The translations under genes and the position numbers were made by a program. Shown piece by piece: positions 14,700-27,708 of a DNA stretch of 64,000 nt. Position 1 is the first letter of the stretch; each line of letters starts with the position of its first letter. Location: NCBI GenBank assembly GCA_963853835.1, contig OY970823.1, forward strand, positions 66,597,845 through 66,661,844. The letters are read 5' to 3'. The stretch comes from Calendula officinalis (lineage: Eukaryota; Streptophyta; Magnoliopsida; Asterales; Asteraceae). Under the pieces are notes generated by a model. It saw only the letters and a list, made by a program, of their open reading frames with translations, was not told the origin of the DNA and did not search any database.

Positions 14700-15192
14700 T
14701 TGTAGCTGACAGACACAATCCAGCGGCCCACCATTAGAAAAGAAAATAAAATCTTGAAAGCAATACAATCCCACCAAATTTTTTTTGCAAGATTAATTTA
14801 CGTAATCAAATTATTCTTCCTCTAAATCACATAATCCAAGACGCTCCGACCCCCTTTCTCATTCAGTCATTCTCACTCTACATTCCCTTTCTCTCTCTCT
14901 AGAACACCCACCAGTTTACTTTTCAAGAAACGTGAAAAACTCCCAGTTGATTGCAGATTTGCAATAAAAAAAGAAAAGCACAAATTTAGGCGCATTTAGG
15001 GTTTTGAATTTCGGTGGAGTATACAATCAGAATCACAAAATCCCATGTACACAAACATTCATTTCCACCGTTTAAAACAGGAGAGAGAGTGAAAGCTTTC
15101 CTTTTCGAATGTAATATGAAATTGTGGAGAGCAAAAGAACAGTATATTATTATTATTATTATTATTATTTTATTTTATTTAATTTTAATAAA
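14700..15192 (+). promoter_or_regulatory. Promoter and 5' leader of the O-fucosyltransferase gene
   Basis: A pyrimidine-rich stretch at 14868-14905 (TTTCTCTCTCTCT) precedes the leader, typical of plant TATA-poor start regions. An ATG at 15014 opens a frame that runs to 15202 and overlaps the main start out of frame, so it could act as an upstream ORF. An (ATT)n repeat at 15145-15170 lies 25-50 bases before the chosen start. The transcription start is not resolvable by eye. Confidence 0.4.
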
Positions 15193-18100
15193 ATGGGGGT
15201 AGCAAAATCTTGGAGATACACCGGAAAACTTCTGGTTTTGGCTAACAGTCATCACCACCATCATCGTCATCATCATCATAAACACAACTTCTTGAAGCAG
15301 CAAAATTTGGTGGCGGAGCATCATCATTGTTTGTTATGGCCACCGACGGAGACGGCGGTGGTTGCCGGAGCACAGAAGCGGCGGATCTCTTGGACGGTGG
15401 TTTGTGGGGTGCTGCTGTTTGTTTTGGGTTTGGTATCTTTTTTTACCGGTCATGTTGCTTCTGATCTTGAGTGGTGTAAACATCGAATTGTTAAACGCCG
15501 ATTGCTGAAGAAAAAAGTGGTAATTTTATTTATTTATATCATTAATTCTCTTTATATATGAGACAAATTTGGTTTTTTCTTGAAGTTTTTGTGATGTTAT
15601 TTTGTTGTTTTTGTATTCTAATTTTGAGTAATAAAATTTGTGTTTTTTTGTTTGTTTTTTGGACACTGGGTTCAGCTTAAGCACAAAATTTGTTTTTTTG
15701 TTCTAGTTTCAGGAATCAAATTTATGTTTTGGACATGGAGTTCACATTAAGAACAAAATTTTGTTTTTTTGTGGTGTTTTTCTGTTTGTTGTCTCTAACC
15801 CAAATGTAAATGAGCTCTGGACCATCGCTATTTACCAGAAAAACATTTAACATTTTTTTATTCAAGCCATAGAAACAGTCTTTAGAGGTTTAATTTCTCC
15901 ATTGAATGTAAATTTGTAGGGGTGTTTGGGATTGCTTATTGAAAATAGATTATGCATTTTGAACATGGATTATTTGATACTCAACGATTACAAAACATGA
16001 TTAATGAGTGTTTGGATTTGATAATGATGTTTGAAATTGAAATAATAAAATAATTAGTTTTTTTAGTGTTTGACGAACTAGATTATTTGTTAAGTTAATA
16101 GCTTAAATGCAAATAATCAGTTTTCAAAATGCAATAAGCACCTCCCCACCTATTTTTCCAAAACTCATTTTATGAATGCCCAAAACACTGTAAATTCATT
16201 TCTTCGGACTTTTTATTAAACACTCGTTAATATATTATTTACGTTTTCATTTCTTTTAAAAATTAGGACCGGTTTAGTGTTGTACCTATCGACATATGGA
16301 AATCCAAGTTCTCTAAATTCTACTATGGATGCAGTGAGAGAAGCCCTTATTATGCACGTAAGCTTTCCTACTTATTAAATTAACATTAATGTTATCTTAA
16401 ATGGCCCTGATAGTGACTCTAAATGTTCTCTATATTTCTTTAAATACATAATATAAGTTGATTATATTTTTGGCATTTTTTAGATTCTTAAACTCTAAAA
16501 TCATGACATATGCAGCTCCTGCTCTTCAACACGTTTCAAATGGTTTTTTACTAATTGCTGCTAGTGGTGGGTTGAACCAACAAAGAACAGGGGTAAAATC
16601 ATAAAACTTGTTCTCTTTAAATTTAATATATTTAATGTATTAAATATGAGTACGATAACTATAAAATCAAAGTGTTAATCTATATTCTTCTAAATAAAAA
16701 TTATTTAAGAGGTTATAATCATTTAATTACACTTCAGGTCACTTTCAACCCGTTTGACCTTTTTCTTCACATTTATGTACAAATATTTAATTCCTTCTTT
16801 TGTTAATTCTTTCACACAGATTACTGATGCTGTAGCTGTTGCACGGATTCTAAATGCTACTTTAGTCATTCCAGAGTTAGATCATCACTCGTATTGGAAA
16901 GACGATAGGTGAGTGTGTTTGACCTTTTATCAGTCAACTTAAATCGCGTTTTTGTGATTTTGTTTTTATCAAACTTATCATAACTTTTGCTTAAAATTTG
17001 CAGTGATTTTGCCAACATATTTGATGTTGATTGGTTCATATCCAATCTTGCAAAGGATGTACCTGTTGTCAAAAGAGTCCCGGATAAAATTATGAGATCA
17101 CTTGAGAAACCACCGTACACAATGCGGGTCCCACGAAAATCAGAACCCCAATTTTATCTTGATGAAGTACTGCCTATACTCGTGAAGAGACGTGTAAGAT
17201 ATTATTCTAAATTTAAATTAACTATATTATTAATATAACAATATAATTCTTGTAGAATTTACCCATTTGACTGGTTAGAGATAAAACATAAATGTATATA
17301 TGTTCTTATATTAGTTTTTGATTAATGATTAATGCATTGTTTGCAGGTTCTTCAATTAACAAAATTCGATTATAGGCTTGCTAGTGATCTTGATGAAGAG
17401 CTACAACGGTTGCGTTGTCGGGTTAATTATCATGCTTTACGGTTCACAAAACCAATACAAAATCTTGGACAAAAGATCGTTATGGAAATGAGGAAAATGG
17501 CTACTACCTTCATTGCAATTCACTTGAGGTTATTCCCCGAAATTGTTGACCATGATTAGAAAATGTTTTTTATTTTTATTAATTAATAGACTCCCCTAAT
17601 TTTCTTATTATGATTTATAGGTTTGAGCCGGATATGCTAGCGTTTTCGGGTTGTTACTATGGCGGTGGTGATAAAGAAAGAAACGAGCTCGGTGAAATCA
17701 GGAAAAGATGGGCAACATTACCCGTAATAACACATTCCTTTTTTTAGTTATAAAACTTATTATTATTATTTTTTAAAACTTTTATGATTTAGGAAACGAG
17801 TCCTGATGGAGAGAGAAAACGAGGAAAATGTCCTCTTACACCTCATGAAGTAGGTTTAATGTTACGGGCACTTGGTTTTGAAAATAACACGTATCTTTAC
17901 GTTGCATCGGGTGAAATATACGGTGGTGAAGAAACTTTGAAGCCTCTTAGAGAATTATTTCCTAATTTTTACACGAAAGAGATGCTTGCTACTCAAGAAA
18001 TTGAACCTTTTTTACGATATTCTTCTAGGCTTGCAGCTATTGATTACATTGTTTGTGACGAAAGTGATGTATTTGTCACGAATAATAACGGGAATATGGC

Positions 18101-18569
18101 CAAAATACTTGCGGGCCGAAGGTATGAATGCATTTAATGGTTGAATATTGATTCGAATATTATAAAGGAAGAAAATAACTTTTTTTTTGTGGTATTTAAC
18201 AGGAGGTATATGGGGCATAAGAGAACTATCCGCCCAAATGCGAAAAAACTTAATGCTTTATTCCTTAAACGTGACAAAATCCCGTGGGCAACATTTGCTA
18301 AAAAAGTGAAAGCAGCCCAACAAGGATTCTTGGGTGAACCAGATGAGATGAAAACTGGGCGTGGTGAATTCCATGAATACCCTTCAACTTGTATTTGCAA
18401 AAAGCCCTTCAAGTTTTCCGATCTTGACAGTAATTACAACAAAAATCAAACAATTGCAAAATCGTCCTTCAATCCCGAAGCGGAAACCGAATACGGACGA
18501 AATGAAGAAGATCAAGGTGTGCATAATGTGCAGAGTATAGGAAATGTAGGAATGATTGGAGATCATTAG
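15193..18569 (+). CDS. O-fucosyltransferase family protein (GDP-fucose protein O-fucosyltransferase fold)
   Basis: Nine exons: 15193-15519, 16267-16357, 16516-16592, 16820-16908, 17004-17193, 17347-17528, 17621-17723, 17793-18121 and 18203-18569. All junctions are GT-AG, phases are consistent, and the total is 1755 bases or 584 aa. The start is the ATG giving MGVAKSWRYTG. An in-frame ATG at 15124 would add 23 tyrosine-rich residues from the (ATT)n repeat and is rejected. Residues 19-31 are histidine-rich. Residues about 65-85 form one hydrophobic helix after KRR, giving type II Golgi topology. The sugar-nucleotide signature SGGLNQQRTG is at 156-165, IAIHLR at 314-319, and the conserved DYIVCDESDVFVTNNNGNM region is in the last third. 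The substrate is unknown. Plant members include rhamnosyl- as well as fucosyltransferases, so the donor is inferred. The gene is convergent with the Agenet gene. Confidence 0.93.
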
Positions 18570-19507
18570 AAGAGAAGGATTGTGTTGACTGTTTTTGTTG
18601 GCTAATGGCAACGAAGAAATTTGATAATGGTTATCCGGTTTGAGTTTTGGCTTTTTTTGAATTTATATGTTGAGCTGTAAGTTGGCTCACTGTTGTATTT
18701 ATATTTTTCTGAATGCCCATTTTACCCTTGCGGTGTCAAGAAAATTGAAGTTCAGATATGGCATTTGGGTATGAAATGAATCTGTGAATAGGAAAGCGTT
18801 GACTTGATGGGCCTCAAGTGTTGTAATATTTTTTGTAAGGTAGGAGTAGAATAATCGGGTTAATTGGTATAAACCCGAGTTTTTAATTTGTGCTATCGAA
18901 CCAAATTAATCTAGTTAGTTTGGTTCTGTTTGAAATAATTGAGTTTGGGTTTGGTTTCTACATATTAGTATGGGTCAAATCATATAAATGCACACACATA
19001 ACATAACACGGCACCAATTTCGTCCACACCCCACATGCATACATATATTTTCATTATATATATACACACACACACATACAACACAACATTAATTTCATCC
19101 CTTCCCTACACAGATCATGATGTAATACATTCATAAATACGATGACCTAGTAGTATTTGTTTCTGATAGGATCTCATATAGAGATCTGTTCCTTTGGTAG
19201 ACATCAGCAAAATGTTTGGAAATGAGCAAAACCCAACCACCCTAGAGAGCCCATTATAAACAGGAATACTCTTAAAACAACAGTAGCATTGTAATATAAA
19301 TGTTTACGAATATGGTAACCGTTTAACGCACATTACCACACTCATAATACTTTTACCATACAAATGTTCATATACAGAGCATATTAGGCGCAATTTAGTA
19401 CCGAAAATAAACTATTAATATATGTTTTGGAAGCTTATTGTACTAGAAGCCGTTCTAATTCTACAATCTCTGCTTAATCAGAGAAAACATTGGAGTTAAA
19501 CAGATTG
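18570..19507. other. Convergent 3' intergenic region
   Basis: This is the 938 bases between the stop codons of the O-fucosyltransferase (+) and Agenet (-) genes. It should hold both 3' UTRs. The O-fucosyltransferase 3' UTR has T-rich stretches at 18640-18710. A CA-rich patch (ACACACACACAC) lies at about 19060-19080. I see no other gene. Confidence 0.6.
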
Positions 19508-22500
19508 TCAGCTGCCAGAGTTCATACTCCCTGTTATAAACGCAAGCAATTATGTTAAATACAGTTAATTTTGAGAGTAAAAGTAAAAATATATACTCCC
19601 TCCGTCCCATTTTTATTGTCCACTACAAAAAAGCACACAGTTTAAGAAAAGTACATTAATTATACTATGTCACCAATCAAATTTTCTCTTTCCCACTTAA
19701 ATGTTTTTTAATTGGTTGAAATTTAGGAAAGGACAATCTTTGTGGGACAAACTAAAATAGTATAGTGGACAATAAAAATGGGACGGAGGGAGTATTTACC
19801 TTTTGGTGTAACCTTGTGGTTTCTTGCATGTGAAAAAGTAGGTATCTTCGAAACACTCAGCGAACTTTGCAATCCTTCTAACAACTACAGAAAACAAAAG
19901 TCAAAACACTCATTTTTTTGTAAAAAGTCAACACTAAGTCAATAACATGTAATAAAGAGCTCACCCTTGAAGTTGGCTGAATTTTTCGATTCGATCTGCG
20001 CGGCTCGAGTTCTGAAGTTGACTTTTCTTTGACTTCTACTTTAGTTGACTTTATGTCATCAGGTGCAACTTTTCGTTTGTTCAAACGTTGAGGTTGAGAT
20101 ACGGTTTTTGATGATGAAATTTCCTTTACATCATCAGTACTAGAAGAAGCACCAAAATCCATCCGGTTACGTTGACCCGATGAATTTCCATCGCTCAAAA
20201 CAGCATCACGTGACACGGGTTTTGACGGTTTGGATTTATCCTTCCGAGTCAACTGTTTGACCAACGGGACAGGTGGTTTTCTAGGCTGGATAAGTTTGGA
20301 TTTTTCTTCAGCAGGTTGTTTTCTAGAATCATTTCTGGACCCACTGGGTATTATATGACTCGCGGGTTTGACTGAATCATTTGGATCCATAAATTTCTGC
20401 TTTTTACCTGGTTTAGGAACACCGAAAACGACTCCCGATCGTTCTTTATTCAAACTACTTTTCATTGTTTTATGAGTGGTGATCTTGTTTTCATTTTTAG
20501 AGCTTTTACCTATATTAAATGAACTCGGTTCTTGATGTTTTCCGGATTCAACAAGATTAACACTAATTGAAAAATTAGGGTTAACAAATTTTTGTCGTTT
20601 TTCATTTGGTGTATCGCCCTGTAACCGTATATTTTCATTCAAAGAAAATGAGAAAACGATAATAAAAACCAGATAAACATATTCAATAAATACAAAGATT
20701 AACCTAACCTCAGAAGAACGGGATCGTTTTAAACTAGACCACTCAATCCACTTGTCATCTTCATCATTCCAGATAAGAGTTGGCCTGATATGCCATGACC
20801 TAACAACTGACGTCTTTTCTTGAGCTGCAAGAAATTAGTTACAATCGGGCCCACATTCAAAAAATTTAATAAAAAGTTTGAAGACATACCAGGAAACTGA
20901 ACAGTTACAGAAGTTAAATCTATCTTATTTGTCTCCACAACAACTGCTTCACACCAGCTACAAAACGATATAAAATAATAAAATATTAACACCTTTTTTC
21001 AGCAAAATATATATTTTGTAAAATGCTTACCAATTGTGGACCCACACATCAACGCGGTCCCCACTACGCCAAGAATATTCTGTTAGAGCTGTTCTGCCTC
21101 TTTTTCTATTGCCTTCAAACTGCATTGTAGTCATAGGGTGTGCAACACGTATCTTGGGGGCCCCGATGCCTTCAGCTTCAAGTGGGACCCACTCCTTTAG
21201 TTTTCCTGACCATAAAAGAAAATATATAAATTAGCAAAAATAAGCTTCTTTATAAATTATAGTAAATAATAGTAAATAATATATGATGATACACTGTTTA
21301 TAATTATATCATCTTACCTTCATCTGATTGGATTTCAGTGTAACAAACAAATGCTTTCCTGTCCTTTAAATTTAGTACATTTGCTGCAAACCAGGCACCT
21401 CTGTGTTTGTTATCATCTTTATAAACCTAAAGCACAGATAAATGGATTGATAAAAATGATAATAATACTTTTTGAAAAGAAAAAAAAAAACATTTTTATT
21501 ACCTCAACAAGACAACCCTCTTTTATAATGTTGTCTTTCACAGGGCCTGAAGTACTTTCAGGCACGTTGTGTTCAACATCAGAAGGATGAACCGATTCGA
21601 ACTCTAAATCAGAACCTTTGTGACCTTTTTCTGCACTTTTATCATTTTCAATGATTATACTTTTATCTTTATCATTAGGGGTAGTTTTGACAATTTCTTT
21701 ATCAGAACCACCTTGCAGGTTAGCTGATTGTGGGATTTTCCAGTAACTGTCGGGACCAGATTCAACCAACTCTGTTAAAGTCAACGGATTAGTCAACGCA
21801 ACAATTTTTCCAGCTTGTGAAACCGCTTCTGCTGCCAGCTCAGCAGCTTTTACAATAGCATCTAGATTTTCAGCATGTTTTGAAGCAGTTGAAGCAGCTT
21901 CAATTCTCCTACGAGCAGCTTCTTTAGCAGCAGAAATAATTGGATTAGCTTTATCATGTGACATCAAGGTGGTTTGATCATAATTTTCGGTTTTATTTGA
22001 TTTAAATACTTCATCAGCCATTAATCTTGCTTGTTCTGCAACATTTGATGCGATTTTAGCAGCAAATGCAGCCACTTTAGCAACAGAAGAAGCAGCTGCT
22101 ATTGAAACAGCTGAAGATGCTAATTTTGCTTCATTTTCTGAAATTAAACCAGAATTCTTTTGTGTTGCCAGCTGGCTCCAGACATTTTGGCAGTGACTTA
22201 CTGCAGATGCAGCTTGTACAGCTGCATCTGCTGCTTGTACTTTTGATTCCTCAATTTTGCTCACCATTTCCTCTCTTGTAACAGTCTTCTCCGTGTTCCG
22301 GTCAACAGAACTAAGTTGACCAAGATTTCTCTCTGAATTGATGGACACAAGTGTCTTAATAACATCTGAATTTGTCTGATTTTGAGAAAGAAACGAGATT
22401 TGATTCTGTGGGGCCCATGGAGAATGAGCTGCAGGTGCAGATGGTGTCGCCATTGCCACCTCAGCTTGACTAACAATAACTTTTTTCCTCTTTCTGCTTT

Positions 22501-25500
22501 TTGACTCACTTGAAGGTTGACCAGACAAGACCGTTGACTTTTTCACATTGGATAGAGATAACAGCCCGGAAGAAACAGTTGGACCAGGACTAGGGCCCAC
22601 AGTAACCACAGGTGGACCTGCAGCACCTGATTCTTTGATTGTGGTTAGTTTAACTGACTCAGTTACAGGCAATGCAGAAAAACGGGCATTATAAGGAGCA
22701 ATTGGGGAAGAAGAAACCCATGGGCCAGGAAACGGGCCATGAGATAACCAAGATGGACTATGTCCAGCCCGTTGAGTTTGATAAGGATGTAGAGAAGAAA
22801 GTGTTGGGTGCATCATACTAGACTGTGGACCATCACACGGTGTAGCAATATTCCAAAGTGGGGATGGAATCGGGATCATGGGACTAACAATTGGTGAAGC
22901 AATAACTTTACTTTGTGCAGAACCAATTTTTATTCCTCGATCAGAATCTTTATTACCTGAATCTAGAAAAATCAATTTAGTTCAGTTAACGAGATATACA
23001 ATACAACAAAAATACAAATAAACTTAAAAGATGTTAATATCAATAGATACCTATTCGCGATTGTTTAGGGGTATTAGGGTTGTTGACTTGAGACGTTTGA
23101 CCACGAACACGTTCTAGACAAGCATGCCAAACAGTCTCCCATGCTCTCCTTGCGCCATCTGTAAATGAGATATTAGGTCATTTATAATAAACAATGTATA
23201 TATAATAAAAATTATAAAATAAACTAACCAGATTGCCCAAATGCAGCCATCATATGAGGCTCTTCAGGTGGCATTCCAGATCTGAAACATCCAGTAATAC
23301 ATATTAAAATCAATATATATACATAATAAATACGTACATAATAACTGTCTTAGTGCTTACATTAGTGATCCATAAACTAGAATTTGTGCTCGCAATTGCA
23401 CTTGTTGATTATCAGTAAAAGACAGGTGGAATTGAGATATTGAATTATTCAAATCTTTGACTGGAGTTACAAGTCCAATTGCAGGCGATTTTTCCTTCAA
23501 GTTGCTACCTTTTTTGGCAGTTTCTTTTGCAACTGATTTTCTTCTAGGTTTTCGTGCAGAAATCTTTTTGGTTCCTGTTTCATTGGCTGATGGTTGAGGA
23601 CTAACTATAGTATCTTCATGCAGATTTATAGGATCCAATTGGGTCCCACCAGAACTAGCCGATAACAAACTAAAATTTTGACCAGGGCTTGCTTTGACCT
23701 CGAAAGTCAAACCTTTTTCTTCTTTTGCAAGACTACTTGAAGAAAGTGTCTGAAGGGCATCTTTGTCATTAGCCACCTTTGAAAGTGGGGAATTCTTATT
23801 ATCTTTTTCGTTTTGAGAAATTTCAATGTTTAGAGGTTTTTCCAGAGAAACAGAACCACTTTCACTCTGCACCATATGATTAATCTCACCAGCTACATCA
23901 ACAGAAGTCTGCGGTTCATCTGTCATATTAACTGCAAAACCGAAAATAAGTAGTCCGAATAATATTCACAAATTAAAAATGCATTTAATTATCATAAATT
24001 AATTAATTTTTGAAGATACCTTCATTCTGCATCACATGATTAATCTCACGTTCAGTTGAACCAGCTACATCAACACTAGCCTGCTGTTCATCTGATGTAA
24101 CTGCAAAATGAAAAAAGAAAATAATTAATAAGAAAATAATGTTCACAAAATAAAGAAGCAGTTAAAAATCTTAAAATAACTTGTATATAAAGATTACCTG
24201 CTAAATTTAGCGGTTCCACTACATCTTCACCAACATTATCCCCCTCTTTTGCTGATGAATCACACAAAGTAGGGCTTGTATTTAAGCATTTGAGACCAAC
24301 TTGTTCATCCTTTGTTTGTTCACTAGGGCCCACATTTGAGTTCTCAACCGATTCTGTTATTTGTTCATTTGGGACCACATCTAAGCTCTCAACAGACTCT
24401 GTTATTTGTTCAATTGGGCCCGCATTTGAGTTCTCAACAGACTCTGTTATTTGTTCATTTGGGCCCACATTTAAGTTCTCAACAGACTCTGTTGTTTGTT
24501 CAATTGGGCCCACATTCAGGTTTCCAACAGAAGGATCAGAATGTCCAGCTGGCTTGTGCCCAATTTTTTCAGCATCATCAGAAACGGTATCTAATGCACA
24601 ATCAACTGTATTATCAACTTGTGGGGCCCGTTTTTGGGCATTCTCAATTTCCACATTTTCTTCATTATTGTTGTGAAGTAAACTGACACCAAGTATAGGT
24701 GATCTTGGTTGGTCTTCATTAACAACATCAGTTGTAGCAACAGTTTCAGGAGATGATATTTTACTTGGTTCCACATCAGCAACTGATTATGCAAAATTAA
24801 ACAGAAATTAGTTTAAATATATCATGAGTAAAAATAACATATCAAGTAAAAAACATTTTTAACGTAATAAGTGTAAAAAACGTGTTTTTTTACCTGCATC
24901 CGTTAGAGCAGCCATATTAGATCCAGATTCTTGACCAACTGCAATAACCCCTTCACAGTCTTCAAAAGTCAAAGATGGTTCAATTTCAACATTCTTTTGG
25001 CTACCAGAAGCTTCAACAACATCAATTTCCATATCTTTATAATCCAAATTCAATTTTGCATCTTGTATCTCATTAAAAGCAGGATCTTGATCATTAGTGA
25101 TAACATCAGGATCAAATGATTGAGTTTCATCACCCAACTGCATTACTTGATTCTCATCATTTGGATCCGTTAAATGAGCTTTCAAATCACTATTTTCAAC
25201 TGCTTCATTGTTACTCAAAACGTTTGCAGCAGGCATTTCACGTGAAAGTTCTGTTGATGTCTCATTAAAAGCAGGATCAAATGATTGAGTTTCATCGACC
25301 ACCTGCATTATCTGGTTCTCATTGTTTGAATCCAATGATCGAGTTTCACCACCCAACTGCATTATTTGATCCTCATCATTTGAATCCGTTAAATGAGCTT
25401 TCAAATCACTATATTCAACTGTTTCATTGTTACTCAAAACATTCACAGCATGAATTTCACCTGAAAATTCTGTTGGTATCTTATTAAAAGCAGGATCTTG

Positions 25501-27708
25501 ATCATTAGTGATAACATCATGATCAAATGATCGAGTTTCATCAACCACCTGCATTAATTGATTCTCGTTATTTGAATCCAATGATTGAGTTTCATCACCC
25601 AACTGCATTATTTGATTCTCATCATTTGAATCAGTTAAATGAGCTTTCAAATCACTATCTTCAACTGTTTCATTGTTACTCGAAACGTTTGCAGCATAAT
25701 TTTCACCTGAAATTCTTGTTGGCATCTCACTAAAAGCAGGATCTTGATCATTAGTGATAACATCATGATCAAATGATCGGGTTTCATCACCCAACTGCTG
25801 TACTTGATTCTCATCATTTAAATCCGTTAAATGAGCTTTCAAATCACTATCTTCAACTGTTTCATTGTTACTCAAAACGTTTGCAGCATGCATTTCACCT
25901 GAAAATTCTGTTGGTATCTCATTAAAAGCAGGATCTTGATCATTACTGATAACATCATGATCAAATGATTGAGTTTCACTTTCATCAACCACCTGCGTTA
26001 TTTGGTTCTCATTATTTGAATCCAATGATCGAGTTTCATCACCCAACTGAATTATTTGATTCTCATCATTTGAATCGGTTAAATGAGCTTTCAAATCATT
26101 ATCTTCAACTGTTTCATTGTAACTCGAAATGTTTGCAGCATGAATCTCACCTGAAAATTCTGTTGGTAATGATGTTTCACCAGCATCTTTAATTTCACAT
26201 CCTTCAACGTTTTCTGTTTCCTCAACAGAATGAATCTCTGATTTTGTATCGGTGTCTTCAATTGCTTGTGTTTCAAGAAAACCAGAAATCGATTCCTCAT
26301 TCATACAATCTTTATGTTCCTGGTTGATCTTTGAGGAAATCAAGGAATCAGATTTTCCGTCATTTTCAACAGCAATTTCTGTTTCCTCGACAGAATAATT
26401 ATGCACGTAAATTTCCAACTTTGTATCAGTTTCCTCAATTGCTTGTGTTTCAAGAAATCCACTCTTTGGGGAAACTGCAATCGATTCCTCATTCATGCAA
26501 TCATTATGTTCCTGGTTGATCTTTAAGGAAATCATAGAATCAAATTTTCCATCATTTCCAACAGCAATTTCTGTTTCCTCAACAGAATGATCATGCACAT
26601 ATATCTCTGAGTCTGACTTTGTATCAGTTTCCTCAATTGCTTGTGTTTCAAGAAATTCACTATTTGGGAAAACTGCAACCGACTTCTCATGCAAGTTACC
26701 ATTATCTTCTTGATTGATCTTTGAGGAAATCAAAGAATCAGATTTCCCATCATTTCCAACAGCAATTTCTGTTTCCTCAACAGAATGATTATCCACATAA
26801 TTCTCTGACTTTGTATCAGTTTCCTCAATTGCTTGTGTTTCAAGAAAACCACTATTTGGGGAAACTGCAACCGACTTCTCGTGCAAGTTACCATTATCTT
26901 CCTGGTTGATCTTTGAGGAAATCAAAGAATCAGAGACTTCAGACTGTTTGAAACTGTCATCTATCTGCATATCAAAGCTATCAACTGGTAATGAAACTGT
27001 GGGTCCCTCATCAACAGGAATACTATCTTCAACTGGCTGTTTGTCCTCTGATTCCACATTTAAAACAACTGAAAGATTTTCCACACTATATGTAAAACTC
27101 TCAACGGTATTTACTTTATTGTTAATAATATAATCAGGCTCATTACTATCAAAGTTTTTCGCCACATCATCAACACTTGCATCAACATTACTGGCCTCCT
27201 GATGTAAATCGTCAGATAATTTATCGAGTTTTTGTGATTGTGATTCTAAGGTATCAAATGTAGGATGAGATTGTTCATAATCTGGACTCACTTTTGATCG
27301 AACAAAAGTCTCCTGAAAATTGGGATCCATAATTGTATTTAAACTAACACGCCTATCACATGTATCCAATTCTTCAATTATTATTTCTTCTACAACTTTT
27401 TCATCTTGCCCAACTGATTTTAACAACATTTCAACAGATTCAGAAGATGTTGCTTCAGACCACACATTTTTACGTCTTGATTCCACCACATTTGAATATT
27501 CCTCAATCCAGTGATTATTTTCTTGATTTGTGATGCCAAGAAAAACCTCGTTTTCAACCAGATTATCGAACCTTAAATGCCCATTTAGGTTATCATCAAA
27601 CTCAAATTTGGGAAGAGCATACACGTTTAATACAGGAGAAACTTTGGAGCTACCTTCACCACCTAACTGAAGATTTTGGTCCTGAACATCATTGTCATCA
27701 ATATCCAT
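19508..27708 (-). CDS. Large tandem-Agenet (Tudor-like) domain protein, G2484-1-like
   Basis: Fourteen coding exons, in order of translation: 27708-24894, 24782-24198, 24100-24020, 23931-23361, 23281-23229, 23158-23051, 22962-21503, 21426-21318, 21205-21031, 20957-20890, 20824-20709, 20618-19965, 19884-19800 and 19530-19508. All are GT-AG, and the sum is 6903 bases or 2300 aa. The start MDIDDNDVQDQ lies 10 bases after a splice acceptor, so a non-coding first exon exists. The N-terminal ALPKFEFDDNLNGHLRFD and WSEATSSESVEMLLKSVGQ blocks match plant G2484-1 proteins. Residues about 940-1880 are low-complexity, with an alanine-rich coiled-coil-like region. Two Agenet/Tudor-like modules span about 1885-1950 and 1977-2050. 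A basic tail follows, with LLEGLQSSLSVSKIP at the C-terminus. Agenet domains read methylated histones or RNA-protein partners; the specific role here is unknown. Two repeat arrays in exon 1 and one in exon 2 are unusual. Confidence 0.92.
19596..19792. mobile_element. Stowaway-type MITE (197 bases) in the last intron of the Agenet gene
   Basis: The ends are perfect inverted repeats, CTCCCTCCGTCCCATTTTTA and its complement, continuing to about 29 bases (TTGTCCAC). TA target duplications are at 19594-19595 and 19793-19794. It sits between coding exons 13 and 14, with its TA duplication only 3 bases past the GT of the exon 13 donor (19799-19798). Confidence 0.92.
24310..24525 (-). repeat. 15-residue coding tandem repeat, five copies
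   Basis: Within exon 2 of the Agenet gene, five head-to-tail 45-base units encode variants of NLNVGPIEQTTESVE. Changes include S/V/A at position 4 and I/N/S at position 7. The frame is kept throughout and no copy has a stop. Confidence 0.92.
25040..26170 (-). repeat. Coding minisatellite: 64-residue unit with an optional 18-residue block
   Basis: In exon 1 of the Agenet gene, about five copies of a unit containing DHDVITNDQDPAFNEIPTEF and NNETVEDSDLKAHLTDSND occur in tandem. Spacing between the GGATCTTG landmarks at 25493, 25739 and 25931 is 246 and 192 bases. The 54-base difference is exactly one extra DSNNENQ-type block of 18 residues. All units stay in frame. Confidence 0.9.
26180..26950 (-). 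repeat. Second coding minisatellite, 64-66-residue unit
   Basis: Next to the first array, four tandem copies of a unit containing SLISSKINQE, SGFLETQAIEETDTKSE and HSVEETEIAVGNDGK are encoded. The last copy is shortened. The unit length matches the first array (64 residues) although the sequence is unrelated by eye. Both are acidic and probably disordered. Confidence 0.9.

Noticed and set aside
15124..15192. Upstream in-frame ATG for the O-fucosyltransferase
   Set aside because: It would add a tyrosine run encoded by an (ATT)n repeat. The family start MGVAKSWRY at 15193 is the credible one.
24290..24686. 128- and 116-codon plus-strand frames
   Set aside because: Antisense shadows of the 15-residue coding repeat in exon 2 of the Agenet gene.
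25281..26909. Repeated short plus-strand frames of similar sequence
   Set aside because: Antisense shadows of the exon 1 repeat arrays, repeating because the DNA repeats.
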